Both the position numbers and the translations under genes were made by a program. Positions 23,048 to 33,704 of a stretch of 64,000 nt of DNA are shown here, one piece after another (the first letter of the stretch is position 1; the number at the start of each line of letters is the position of its first letter). The DNA lies in NCBI RefSeq assembly GCF_051020955.1, contig NC_135013.1, positions 38,315,087-38,379,086 on the forward strand, read 5' to 3'. The notes beneath the pieces are model-generated. The model had not been told where the DNA came from, searched no databases, and saw only the letters and a program-made list of their open reading frames with translations. This DNA comes from Megalopta genalis. Its lineage: Eukaryota > Arthropoda > Insecta > Hymenoptera > Halictidae.

Positions 23048-23712
23048 TTAACCCTTAGCACTCCGAACCATTCTGGAACTCTATCTGGAGCTCATTTTCA
23101 CTAGTACTTGTGTCATGAGACTTATTCGTGTTTGAACGTTTTGCCATTGTTCTAATAAAAAATATGAATAAATACATAGGTTGAAAATTTCTAATTGTTA
23201 TTACTAACTCACAAGATAATATTTACCAAACAATTTATTTACCAAGAGAAGAATCGCTTTTCCGATTTTCTCACTCGTTAGATCTATCTATACCGCTCGA
23301 CGCTTCAAACCAGACTGAGTTCAGCTTTGAAAATCTTTTCCTCCAGATTTAGACTTGCTTATTTATGATTATAAATCTCACTATACAGTGCGTGCTATGT
23401 TCGCATACCGATTTTTCTTCTACAAACTTGCCTTATCACTCTTTTCAAGTGGCGCCTTTGAAGTGCTCGGATCGTCGTGAGCACGCCTCTCACGTTCTCG
23501 TAAAAACTCGCTGACATTTCTTGTATATATCTTAGTAATTTTACTATATTTTGATTCGATTTCTTGTGCCATTTCAAGAGAAAACTTCAGGGAAATAACT
23601 CAATTCCCCGTAATCACTAATAAACTTTAATGTCCCACGAGAGGGGACATCCGAGTGATATGCTAGAATTACGATGTCCCACGAGAGGGAACAGCGGAGT
23701 GCAAAGGGTTAA
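23048..23712. mobile_element. TTAA-flanked element, CCCTTAGCACTCCG ends, 665 bp
   Basis: TTAA lies at both ends. The left end is TTAACCCTTAGCACTCCG and the right end CGGAGTGCAAAGGGTTAA. Close to the right end, TGTCCCACGAGAGG occurs twice, 44 bp apart (23631 and 23675), which looks like a subterminal transposase-binding repeat. A small open frame lies inside on the minus strand. The ends are similar to the shorter CCCTTTGCACTCGA MITEs, so this may be a relative nearer to the autonomous parent. Superfamily piggyBac is inferred from TTAA and the CCC start. Confidence 0.7.
23420..23572 (-). CDS. short charged open frame inside the TTAA element
   Basis: This 50-codon ATG-to-stop frame starts MAQEIESKYSK and ends in KAPLEKSDKASL. 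It is rich in Glu, Arg and Lys in a helical-looking stretch (SEFLRERERRA). It matches no domain I know. Its position inside a TTAA-flanked element suggests the first exon or N-terminus of a transposase whose remainder is deleted. Chance is also possible. Confidence 0.25.
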   Translation of the reverse strand: MAQEIESKYSKITKIYTRNVSEFLRERERRAHDDPSTSKAPLEKSDKASL

Positions 23713-23898
23713 CACATTTTGTGTAGGAGAAAACCAGTGAAGTTTGATAAATACTCACTGTTTAAAAAAACATTTAATATTTTCAAGTCTAACAACAAGA
23801 TTTTGACAACAGGTGCATAAAGAGGACTTTTAGCATTTCAAAAGAGTTTCTTGCAAATATACAACAAAATTTATGGAAGTAAATTTTTAAAAAGGTAT

Positions 23899-24174
23899 TA
23901 ACCCTTTGCACTCGCGCGCGCGATGCTATTTGAACTGTAAATCTAAAATAACGTTTCTGATTTATAGTATTTTCATTTTATATGACGAAGTGCATTTTAT
24001 GCATGCGAAATTGAGTCTTGCGACTTACACAACGGTTACACTTTTAACAATTTTTTAAAATTTAAGCTTTGTTAATGTAATAATTATCTTAGAACGATAA
24101 TTGATAGTGATAGATAAGTGATATAACAAATTTCAGCGGTGCCTCAGAGTCACCATTCGAATACAAAAGATTAA
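23899..24174. mobile_element. TTAA-flanked MITE, CCCTTTGCACTCGA family
   Basis: It starts TTAACCCTTTGCACTCGCG and ends ATTCGAATACAAAAGATTAA. It carries the family words CATTTTATATGACGAAG, AATTGAGTCTTGCGACTTA and GCGGTGCCTCAGAGTCACC. It has the same orientation as 11983 and 16436 and the opposite orientation to 32608 and 40983. There is a short CG dinucleotide run near the left tip. Confidence 0.75.
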
Positions 24175-25099
24175 TGCCTGTCCCGCATATAATTTGTTAA
24201 CAAAATACTGTCACATTTCCTCAAAGAAATGGCACGTACGCTTGCCGCCTCTCCAAACGCCGTTTCTCATAAGAACCGTATCGGTCGACGGAAACAGTAA
24301 TCTTTCCAGTCAAATTATTCGGTGAAAATATTTTCTAGCCAAGACTAGTCCACTGTAGGAACGGAAAAGAATGGAAGGGGAAGCGATGCCCGGCGTTAAG
24401 AAGCATCGGCCAGTGCAACGCATCGCAAATGCAATATCCTCGAACTCGGTCCCGCGGGACGGAGATTACAATAGGGTGCGCACGCGCTCGCGATCGGCCG
24501 CACACAGCCAGGCCGGTCGCGAAGAGGATCTAGACAGTGAAAAAGTGCTTTATGGAATACGAGACTCGATAGGGAGAACTGCGCGACGCGTTCCCCGCGT
24601 TTTCAGGGCGCAAATAACGCGTGGAAACACGAGACTCTCGAATGTCACGGAACGTTTCCCATGCCGGCTTTATTATGCGAGAACGCGGCCGCTGCGACGC
24701 GCCGCGTCGCGCCGCGCCGCGCCGGACTGGGTTTGATGCGCGCGGCTGACATCGCCGACGAATAAAGAGAATTTCCATTCTTCCGCGCGCGGAACTCGAT
24801 AGTAGACGCTGCTCGTCGCACGGCATCCTCGTTCTAGTCCTCGTCCTCGTCGAATTCTCCGACGTTGACGTCGGTTTCAGAACGCAAACCCCCGTCGATC
24901 CAACCCCTCCAGCTAAATTTCCCAATATCGCCGCAGTTTTTTCCCGCGCCGAGGGGTGGTTCTTCCTGCTCTGTTCCCGGCGAAGAAAGCCACAAAGCAA
25001 CATTTCTCAACATTTTTTAAGCACTTAAAAGCAGATTTCGAAGATTCTTTTACTGATACAAAATTTCCCATCAAACTTTCTATTAATGTTAGGAGAAGG
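24175..25099. other. no gene recognised; CpG-rich patch
   Basis: The stretch 24370-24960 is CpG-rich, with a GCGCCGC-type run near 24705-24725. Overlapping open frames of 121 (+) and 157 (-) codons show no domain and no supporting splice sites. Confidence 0.4.
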
Positions 25100-26010
25100 A
25101 GAGAAAAACGTTCTGGCGCTGGTTACTGTGTGATCCACAAAGATCAATTACTGGGCCTCAGTTACTGTGCTCCTCCCTAAATACTTCTTGCTAGCCTCAG
25201 TAACTGTGCACGATACACATTTAATATTTAACATCCTTTATTAAACTTTGTTTTTTATATTATTATTATTATTTGTTTTTTAATAAGTCATTGACAATAA
25301 GTTCACATTAGAGATGACTGCTTGAATAAAATTATATTTATATTTATATTCTCCAAAAATATGGCAGAGACGATTTGAGATTCGAGGTTATGTAGGTCTA
25401 TCCTGTGGCGCTAGTTCTGGCGCTAGTTACTGTGTGATCCACGAAGATCAATTACTAGACCTCAGTTATTGTGCTTCTCGCTAAATACTTATTCCTAGCC
25501 TCAGTAACTGTGCACGATACAAATTTAATATTTAACATCCTTTATTAAACTTTGTTTTTTATATTATTACTATTTGTTTTTTAATAAGTCATTGACAATA
25601 AGTTCACATTAGAGATGACTGCTTGAATAAAATTATATTTATATTTATATTCTCCAAAAATATGGCAGAGATGATTTGAGATTTGAGGTTATGTAGGTCT
25701 ATCCTGTGGCGCTAGTTCTGGCGCTAGTTACTGTGTGATCCACGAAGATTAATTAATAGACCTCAGTTATTGTGCTTCTCGCTAAATACTTATTCCTAGC
25801 CTTAATAACTGTGCACGATACAAATTTAATATTTAACATCCTTTATTAAACTTTGTTTTTTATATTATTACTATTTGTTTTTTAATAGGTCATTGACAAT
25901 AAGTTCACATTAGAGATGACTGCTTGAATAAAATTATATTTACATTTATATTCTCCTAAAATATAGCAGAGACGATTTGAGATTCGAGGTTATGTAGTTC
26001 TATCTTGTGA
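25100..26010. repeat. tandem repeat of about 302 bp, three copies
   Basis: TCTGGCGCTAGTTACTGTG (with one change in the first copy) marks the unit near 25112, 25413 and 25715. Each unit contains several GTTACTGTG or CAGTAACTGTG words in both orientations, and a 70-bp AT-rich part with TTGACAATAAGTTCACATT. The array decays after 26000, but TCAGTTACTGTGCACAG recurs near 26050. No protein is encoded. Confidence 0.85.
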
Positions 26011-26069
26011 TAAGTGACACAGTAACTGACGCATCGAGCGAAAGATAGGTTCAGTTACTGTGCACAGTC

Positions 26070-27086
26070 AATTATCACGATTGAAGCTAAAAACAAAAAT
26101 TCAAGTAAACAATCGTTATTTTGCTTTTCTGTAATCTTAATACGATTTACCAATATCGATCTTCATTCGTTCAGTAATTTCACAGTACCGCAAAGTTTTG
26201 AGGCAAAATCCAACTGCACAATTTGATGGAGCACGCCTTACCTCAGAAACTATAGAAGAAAATTAAAAAGTGAGCTTTCGATATACCGCTAACATCGTCG
26301 CCGCTACACAAATATTTATTAAAGTGTGCAACGAAAGGATCCAACGAATCGAAAGGAGCCGAACAATTTTATTTCCCTCGTTCAAACGTATTTCCGCGTG
26401 AAGAGTTACGAAAGACCAAAAACGCCGTAAACGCGGAAAATCCGCAGTCCATTGGCGACTGCGTAAAATGCTCGCGTATCGCGAGCAAGCGACAACGAGC
26501 CAAATTAAAATATTTTAATCGTCGCTGGCGCGGCGTCGATAAACGTCCAATTCGAGCGGACGTCGAGCGCGGATATCTTTCGTGACGGGTCCGAGAAGGA
26601 CGCACATCGAAAATTGCCGGTATTATAAACAGTTAACGACAATTACTCGGTGGCACGTCCGGTGTTTTGCGCCGTGCATCTCTCTCGGTTTCTCTCGCTC
26701 TCTGGGTGTATCGCGGCCGTGTGCAAAATCTGTTATCCGGCTCCGCGGGCTGATAACAGACGGCCTGCGAGCCCGCGCGACGTCCGGCTATCCGGAGCCA
26801 AATTTATCGTCAATAATTGTCACCGCCTACTCATCTGTTTGCCGTTCACCCCGGTAATGCCGGGTCCGGGTTTCCGGCACGGTTTACTTAATAATTTGTA
26901 ATCAGCGAATTACGTTCGCGAGCCGGCCTCGTTACGCCGCCGATCTTTGCCAGTTTGCGAACCGTTTCACCCAGCGTCGATTGTTCTTCCTGCGATGTTT
27001 TCACCTGGTCAGAGGATTGGATTCTGTGTCGCTGTTCGTATTGTGAACGAATTAGACTATCGGATAGAAACATAGTTTATTGTGGA
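26070..27086. other. no gene recognised; CpG-rich patch
   Basis: The stretch 26440-26900 is CpG-rich with overlapping open frames and no recognised domain. The remainder is AT-rich. Confidence 0.35.
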
Positions 27087-28117
27087 CAGGGTAAGTGTAG
27101 GTATTACTGCGGTTTCTCAGTGAAGATGAACTTCGACGGAGAAAATAAAACCTTTCACGCCAATGAATTGATAATTTGAGCTACATCTATTGTTCTTTAA
27201 CTTGAATATTTACTTTTCTGAAAATATTGGATCTCTGAAATTTCATTAAAAAGCGTAATGTAAAGAAACCATGCATGTATTACTGCGCTTATGTATTTAA
27301 TACTGCGAGTCAAATACCGCGGATGTTTCGATTACTGTGTACCAAGGTTGACATAACCCATTTTCTTTTAATACTAGATTTACGGAGCACAAGAAAACAG
27401 CTGTTCTATATTAGTCTATAAAAGTAACAATAAGACATTTATTCTGATTTTTAACAAGTGTTATTGTAACATTCGCCGCAAGTAACATATAAATTGAATA
27501 AATAATTCGTAAATGTATCTTTACGATATGAATAATCGTAAATTAAAAAGTTAGTTTCCGTAAATCTAGTGTTAAATAAAAATTAGGTATAGCTACTGTA
27601 CGATCAAGCGTGCTCGCACCGGCTCATCGAGAACTGCAATGCATAGATTAAGGAACGCATTCGGTAAAGCACCGCAGTAATGTACACACATAATAAAAAA
27701 CTGTGTGCCAAATACTGTGTTACTAAATAATATTTGAAACATAAATATGAAAACAGGTGATAGCAACAGGGTATATCGACTTTTTTTTATCAAACTAACG
27801 ATTACTTTATCCAAAAATAACGCTAAAACGAATAGTTTATTATTATTTACCAAAATATAAATGCTTTTCGAATCAGTGTTACGAGTACTTCGTAAGACTC
27901 AACATTTTCACAAGCTTTCGAATATTAAAAGTCAATAAACGAGTCAAAACTGCGATTGCTGTTGCTTGTATGTAATAAATTATCAATATTAATGATATAA
28001 AAAAATGATCAGATCCATTTTCAGAAGTTTACACAATATACAGTGTTATAGATTTTATTACTTTCATAAAATACCGCAGTATTTGGGGCGTCCGCAGTAA
28101 TACCCACACTAACCCCA
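27087..28117. mobile_element. inverted-repeat element, GTATTACTGCGG ends, about 1.03 kb
   Basis: The left end CAGGGTAAGTGTAGG followed by TATTACTGCGG matches, inverted, the right end CCGCAGTAATACCCACACT followed by AACCCCA. The words ACCGCAGTA and TACTGCGAG recur inside, as subterminal motifs do. A TTAA element (27368-27575) is inserted within it. A minus-strand open frame at 27593-27853 is hydrophobic and has no recognised transposase motif. Target-site duplication is not clear, so the superfamily is unassigned. Confidence 0.6.
27368..27575. mobile_element. TTAA-flanked MITE, ACTAGATTTACGGA ends
   Basis: The 208-bp element starts TTAATACTAGATTTACGGA and ends TCCGTAAATCTAGTGTTAA. The inner part includes ATTCTGATTTTTAACAAGTG. 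A fragment lies at 4938-5030, and a lone matching tip (GTAAATCTAGTGTTAA) at 53466-53480. It is nested in the element at 27087-28117. Confidence 0.75.
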
Positions 28118-29777
28118 GTTTACCAATTTTCTATTTTATTCGCATTATCAATGGATCAATAACACGCACCATATCGCACACTCCTCGCGTAACTTATTCA
28201 CCTGTGAACACCGGTCGAGAATCTTCGCGGCTCGTCCTTTTACCATCTCGGAGTCTCTCGACGCTGTTCCTGTCGAACAGAAACATTCTCCCTGCCGCTC
28301 CGCTGGCTCCGTTGTCTTCCTTTTTTCCGCGTTCGCCCCACGACGCAAATTGCCGCGTTTCAAACGCGCCGGTTAATTAGATATTTTCTTTTCCTCGAGC
28401 GCGTTTGCCCGGTCCCGCGATGGCAAAGTTTTCCCGTCCGTGATATTTCCCTCTTTTTGGCACGGGTTTATTCCCTGCGGCCTCCTGCACGCGCCTCGCG
28501 ACCGCTAACGATTTTAGCCCCTCCATTTCGCGACAATGGGAATTTTCAAAGCGGCCTCAAGCACCGCGTTTGTTCTTGACAATTCCCCAGGTGTATTACG
28601 GTCGCCGGTGACGTTCGACGTGTCCGGCCTCTGTCCGTCGCTTTCGGCATTACCGCACGCGAACCGTGCGGAAAACGCTCGTTCGTTTTCCCGCGCCGCT
28701 TAGGCTACGGGCCGCGGCCCGTTGCACACGGCTCGTCTTGCGAATTAGATCGGGTTACTTATTGGAGAAGAATAATTGCGGTTCTAGGCGCTTTACTGTA
28801 AAAGTAAATAATAAATTCTTTGGTCCTCCACCCAGCACCTTTTTGTTTTACAGCTTAGATCCACGAAATTGTTTCAGGTTGTAACTTCGTTATTAACGAA
28901 TTTGCTGCGTCGAAATTGTCGATCGCGGTTTCAGAAAACGAGACACGGGGAAGCTGATCGAAGAGAAATTCTTAGACAAATATTAGACAATTAATCGGAT
29001 CAATTTTCGGACGGAAACGATCGCTGTTTCCGCTGCTTAAACTCCCGTGCGCATTAGACCGGCATTGTTTGAACGTGTTCGCATTACGTACGACCGTAAA
29101 GCGTACAATTCGCTCTATTGAATCATGCAAATAATCCTTTCATCATTGTTCCCGTTCACTTGGTATTGCCGAAGCGAGGATGTACAGGATTTTGTTACAT
29201 GCCGCACAAAGCGGGAGAAATAACAATTGCAAATCCAAGCCAATCGTCGTGTAACGCGAAAGAAATAATTCTTTGGCGACGCGAAACGTATAAAAAGTGA
29301 ACAGGCGCATAAATCGTGATTCGATGCAATTTATGGACACTCAGACGTTCCGTCAATCGTAACGAAAACGGAGGGGAAGGATGCCGGAAGCGTGTCTCGA
29401 ATACGCTTGTTACTTACGCATCGTATCGGCTAGCGAACCGGAGACTGAATCGGAAGATCAAACGGTCTGCTATATTATTCATACAATTATGTCGATAATG
29501 TAATGACGGAGCCAGCGTGCAGAGCATTTTACGTGTCTGCGAGTATCGTATACTTTAAAGGGGGAAAAGATCCATTCGTGCGCTTTACGTTTCCGTAATA
29601 ATTATGCGGAAACATGGCTCCACGTGACGTACAACGAAGAAGCCAGCGATGGAAAGATAGACAATTATGATCGAAACCATCGACGATTTTTGTAACAACG
29701 TGTTGGAACTTCGACCAACCAGTGACAACTGGTGTTTACATTTCTGCGTCAATTTTGTCGTCGCATGTCGCACGACG
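28118..29777. other. no gene recognised; CpG-rich patch
   Basis: The stretch 28150-28790 is CpG-rich and the rest AT-rich. Open frames near 28148-28363, 28666-28884 and 29118-29773 have no recognised domains. Confidence 0.4.
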
Positions 29778-29908
29778 TTAACCTTTTCACTGCTGCGGAC
29801 GTATATTTACGATATGTCTATATATTATATCTATTATATATATTATATATATATAACAATATATATATATATATTTAATATTATATATAATTATAATATA
29901 ATATTATA

Positions 29909-30493
29909 TTGGGTTGGCGACTAAGTAATTGCCGATTTGTTCAATGAAATAAAAAATTTTTTTTTACTTGGAATGAAGTTTAATCTGTAATGTATTTTCC
30001 ATTTTGTTCGATGACCTTTTGCCATCTCTCTGACAACTTGAAAATTCCACGCTCGTAGAAAGTCTGATCCTTTTCGGCCAAAAACTGAGTTAAGTGAGAT
30101 TTTACAGCGTCATTATCATTAAAAGTTTTACCACGAAGGGAGTTGTCCAGGGATCGAAATAAGTGGTAATCCGATGACGCGAGATCAGGACTATATGGTG
30201 GGTGTAACATCAATTCCCAACCAATATCCATCAATTTTTGCCGAGTGGACAAAGACGTGCGCGGCCTAGCATTGTCCTGGTGGAAAATGATACCTTTACG
30301 ATTGACCAATTCTGGTCGGTTTTCCTTGACCGCTGCATTCAATTTGTCCAGTTGCTAACATTCACGGATAATAAAAAATAACATAATAATAATAATACTA
30401 ATAATTTTATAATATAACATTTACGGATATCATAAAAATGGGAGTGAGAAACATCTATAACTGAAATCGGCAATTACTTAGTTGCCAACCCAA
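29909..30493 (-). mobile_element. mariner, internally deleted, copy 2
   Basis: The 585-bp copy has ends TTGGGTTGGCGACTAAGTAA and the complement of TTGGGTTGGCAACTAAGTAA, with TA target sites inside a TA microsatellite. It has the same internal deletion junction as copies 1 and 3. It differs from copy 1 at a small fraction of positions. Confidence 0.9.
29980..30342 (-). pseudogene. mariner transposase C-terminal half, copy 2
   Basis: The 120-codon open frame is the same fragment as in copy 1, from the region before HQDNARP to the normal stop after KYITD. The second and third catalytic aspartates (HQDNARP and LASSDYHLF) are present, with serine in place of the usual proline before SD. The first aspartate and the DNA-binding half are deleted, so it cannot act as a transposase alone. 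The start is a TTG codon, as in copy 1. Amino-acid differences from copy 1 (for example NRP for KPP, GII for GVI, NDND for NDDD) look like neutral decay, although no stop has arisen. Confidence 0.85.
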
Positions 30494-30611
30494 TATATAA
30501 TAATCTATAATATATATCTATAATATATTATAGATTATAATACATTATAATAGATTACAATAGATATAGAGACATATAGTAAATATGCGCCTGCAGCAGT
30601 GAGAAGTTTAA

Positions 30612-31339
30612 GATTTGCAAGTAAGACATCTGTAGTCACGCGAATCGGCTCATAATTTCGTCGAATGGCGGGCATAACGCGGGGATGAACACTGTAATTC
30701 CTGTTTGAAAAGCAACGCGGAGCGGAATTTCGGAGTAGCCAAAATCGCGGGACTACGTCGATCTTTTTCCTAATTCCTCTCAGAAACCAAGAGAAATCCT
30801 CTCTCCTGGTCCAACGTTTGCCGGTCTATGGCCCCGTAACTTCCTAGTTTTCCCACCTCTCCGGCTCGTTCCATGTTTGAGAGCTTCTCCGTCGGCGAAC
30901 CGTAGAACGGAAATCGTAAGCCGCTTACCGACTTAACGGACCCGACGAAAATTCTACCCGGCCGCCGCGGCTGCTGCTCTCCGAGCCCACCTCGGCCACG
31001 TCCCAATGCGTCCCCGGTTGCTCTAAACCGAAAAACAACGGGCCTGTCGCGGCCAGATAGGCGACGCGAATTTTTGTCGCGGTCGAAGACGCAATCGAGG
31101 AAATTATGGGAGGGCGAAGCCGGCGAAATTCTCGGCAGATTCTATGCAGGTAATAACGAGGATATTCGGGACGCGTCTCTCAAGAGGAATCTGGTCTTCG
31201 CTAATTTCTAAGTTCGCTATTAACTTCGCAGAATTATTGGGGAACGGTGATGCAGGGGAGAGCGTGAATTTATGTATTTATTAAATAAATATATTATTGC
31301 AATTTAACGGATATAATTATCGTCGTTCCGATAAATCAA
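30612..31339. other. no gene recognised
   Basis: CpG-rich to about 31180 then AT-rich. The minus-strand open frame 30770-31006 has no recognised domain. AT-rich words near 31268-31340 may be outer parts of the adjoining LINE tail. Confidence 0.4.
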
Positions 31340-31722
31340 TTTAGTATACAATTTTTTTGTATTTATTTACTTTAGTATACAATTATTTTGTATTTATCTG
31401 CTTGATAGCAATTGATTAATTAGCATTTGCAGGTTACACGTAGTATAATATACAATAGTTTTGCATTACATTTTTACATTATTTTCTTAATCTAGGCTCT
31501 TTAAGTTACTATATAATTTCGCTGAACAATTTGGTTTCTTCCAAGTATGACATAACGTTTGCTGTTTATTTGTAATTGTCCAAACATTCTTCGATGGTAT
31601 GAATCATTTTTATTTTTTTCCTGATATTGTTGTACACTAGGCATTCTATTAGGATATGCTTAACCGTAAGCTCGGTGTTACAGTTGTTTACTCGGTGTTA
31701 CAAATTGGTTTGTCTATACAAC
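31340..31722 (-). pseudogene. LINE tail, second copy
   Basis: Read on the minus strand, it matches the 3' part of the LINE at 2777-3452: the ACCAATTTGTAAC segment, the LTVKHIL-type motif region, then TTAGCGAAATTATATAGTAA and a 3' UTR with AAAACTATTGTATATTA. It is truncated at its 5' side soon after the cysteine motif. A short duplication (AACACCGAG twice, about 20 bp apart) disrupts the frame. The 3' terminal A-rich repeat differs, so the boundary is approximate. It is non-functional. Confidence 0.75.
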
Positions 31723-32607
31723 TTTATATCACGGAAATTTGAATTTTATTTTTATTCTCAATTTTTACTCTCCGTCGTCCACATTCATGCAACGAGAAAC
31801 AATGTTTCACGGGCGACGTTCGCGAATCGCGTTCGAATTCATCGAAATATAATTCCATGAAAATCTATGAACGATTGCGCAGTTGCGTGCTGAACAGAAT
31901 TGTGCACCGGTATTATTTTTGTACAACGGGACGTAATATTTTGCGGATCATTTTGAAAATGGTCCAGAACTAATCGGACAAAATCCCATTAGAATTTGCA
32001 AGCGGCGATAGCGTGTCTTTGTCGAATTGGATAAACGTTTTCATGATATCTGGACGATGTAATCCATTTACACGAGCGCGGCGTTCCGATTCTTGTCCGA
32101 TGTACATAATTAATTCCATTCCGCGGCTGCATTCTATTAAACGCAACACGCCCGGAATTATTATTCTAATTAATCTACGGCCCTCGATGCACACGTTATA
32201 TCACCCGTACGACTGTTGCTCTATTAAGCGGAACCGCCTCCAGCACCTTGACCGGGTCGAATTTAAATTTTAAATGGCGCCGCCGGGTCCCGTCGACCTC
32301 CGCAAGACGGAGGCTTTCCCGTCGATACCGGGAGCCGTGTCGGCCCGTAAATTTTTCGGCGATGGCCAATTCCAAAGCAAATCGACCCTTTTCCGAGCCA
32401 TAAAATCATTCTCCCTTTTATTAGTTTGAAATATTGCGGCCCGGATAGCGTATGAAATCATCGTTCGGCAAGCCTCGAATTTCTTTCGGAAATACGGAGA
32501 CAATTTAGCTCGTCGGCGTTTCACGAGAAAATACCGTTTGTTAATAAACTAATTGATTCTATCGGTGTTCTGTACGGTTTATATTAATAAACCAATTAAT
32601 TCTAAGC
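31723..32607. other. no gene recognised
   Basis: Mixed sequence. Open frames near 31970-32273 overlap on opposite strands; none is recognised. Confidence 0.35.
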
Positions 32608-32856
32608 TTAACCCTTTGCACTCGAGTGGTGACTCTGAGGCACCACTAAAATTGTTAATTCACGTTCCAAGATAATTTTCATATTAACGAAGTTTAAATT
32701 TCAGAAATCGTTAAAAGCGTAACTGTTATCGCAAGTCATCGCGAGACTCAATTTCACGTGCATAAAATGCACTTTGTTACATGAAATGGAAATACCATAA
32801 GTCAGAAAAATTATTTTACATTTACGGTTCAAATGGCTTCGAGTGCAAAGGGTTAA
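32608..32856. mobile_element. TTAA-flanked MITE, CCCTTTGCACTCGA family, best-preserved copy
   Basis: The 249-bp element starts TTAACCCTTTGCACTCGA and ends TCGAGTGCAAAGGGTTAA, giving near-perfect inverted ends and TTAA on both sides. The inner words GTGGTGACTCTGAGGCACC and GCATAAAATGCAC fit the other copies. This copy defines the family's ends. Confidence 0.85.
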
Positions 32857-32947
32857 TATTCGCAATCGATGTTTCTATTTAATTTTCGAATTTTGATAAC
32901 CGATTTCCGTAACGAAATAAATAAACTGCTGTTGCCGTTTCTTTCAG

Positions 32948-33010
32948 CGTGGGAGCTGCAGTTCGGAGGTCCACCTGGAGGTCAGATTTGAATGGTCCAA
33001 GTATTCTGAC
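32948..33010 (+). CDS. candidate 63-bp internal exon of an unidentified host gene
   Basis: A TTTCTTTCAG acceptor ends at 32947 and a GTGAGT donor starts at 33011. The 63 bases between are exactly 21 codons. Read in phase 0 they give RGSCSSEVHLEVRFEWSKYSD, with a slash-free frame of 21 residues whose start is RGSCSSEV and end EWSKYSD. A second frame is also open. The sequence is more GC-balanced than the flanking AT-rich DNA. I do not recognise the protein. If real, this window is an intron-rich part of a plus-strand gene whose other exons lie elsewhere. The case rests only on splice-like signals and the open frame, so a chance match is quite possible. Confidence 0.35.
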
Positions 33011-33704
33011 GTGAGTATCACCTCATCATTTATGCGAACGTATTTCGAAAAATATCCAAAAAATCCAAGAGAAACATTCTTCAACGAGCCCATCGGTCTT
33101 GTCGAACTGAAAACATGAACCGAACTTCGTTAATTATCGCTCTAAAAATCTTTCTTTCGCCGCGTCTACATCACCGAACGGGATTTCCCTCGTTAAAACC
33201 AAATAATAATTAAATTGTCTCCGCCGTTGCAGCGACGTTCCGTACAACGACGTGCCCCGAAGTGTCCCGTTTAACAGTTCAGCGTTTTCGGACACCGTTT
33301 TAATGATTTTGTATGGACGCGTCGCGTCGCGTTGGAGCAACGAAGGTACGAGCGTAATCGACGCGGCCCACTCGTCCTCGGGAAATTGGAATGTTCGAAA
33401 TTATGTCCGCGTCGATTTTCGAAGATTTGGTGGGGCCGCGACGTCGGCTAACGAATGTATGTAATGGCCGGGCCGGAAATTAGTTGCGTGTTTAAGGTTA
33501 ATTCGTTACCGATGCCGAGCGACGCTCATGACGCCGACGAACGCTTTTAACTTATTACCAGTCGCCGATTCATCAATTAAACCCCGGACCCCATTAAATT
33601 ACGACGAAGTCGTGGGTGGAACGCGAGCTCGACACTCAGCTGCCCCACAAAACGATGACGCTGACTTTACCGCTACGATTTTTATTCTGTTAAAAGGATC
33701 TCGT
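33011..33704. other. no gene recognised
   Basis: Mixed sequence. Open frames at 33134-33340 (-), 33252-33464 (+) and 33528-33710 (+) have no recognised domain. Confidence 0.35.

Larger units (their letters stand above)
29778..30611. mobile_element. TTAA-flanked element, CACTGCTGC ends, split by a mariner insertion
   Basis: The left end reads TTAACCTTTTCACTGCTGC, then GTATATTTACGATATGTC. The right end is GACATATAGTAAATATGC, then GCAGCAGTGAGAAGTTTAA. Together they give about 45 bp of inverted match between two TTAA sites. The middle is TA-rich (29813-29905 and 30495-30570), and mariner copy 2 sits in it. Without the mariner the element is about 250 bp, the normal size for a MITE. Confidence 0.75.
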
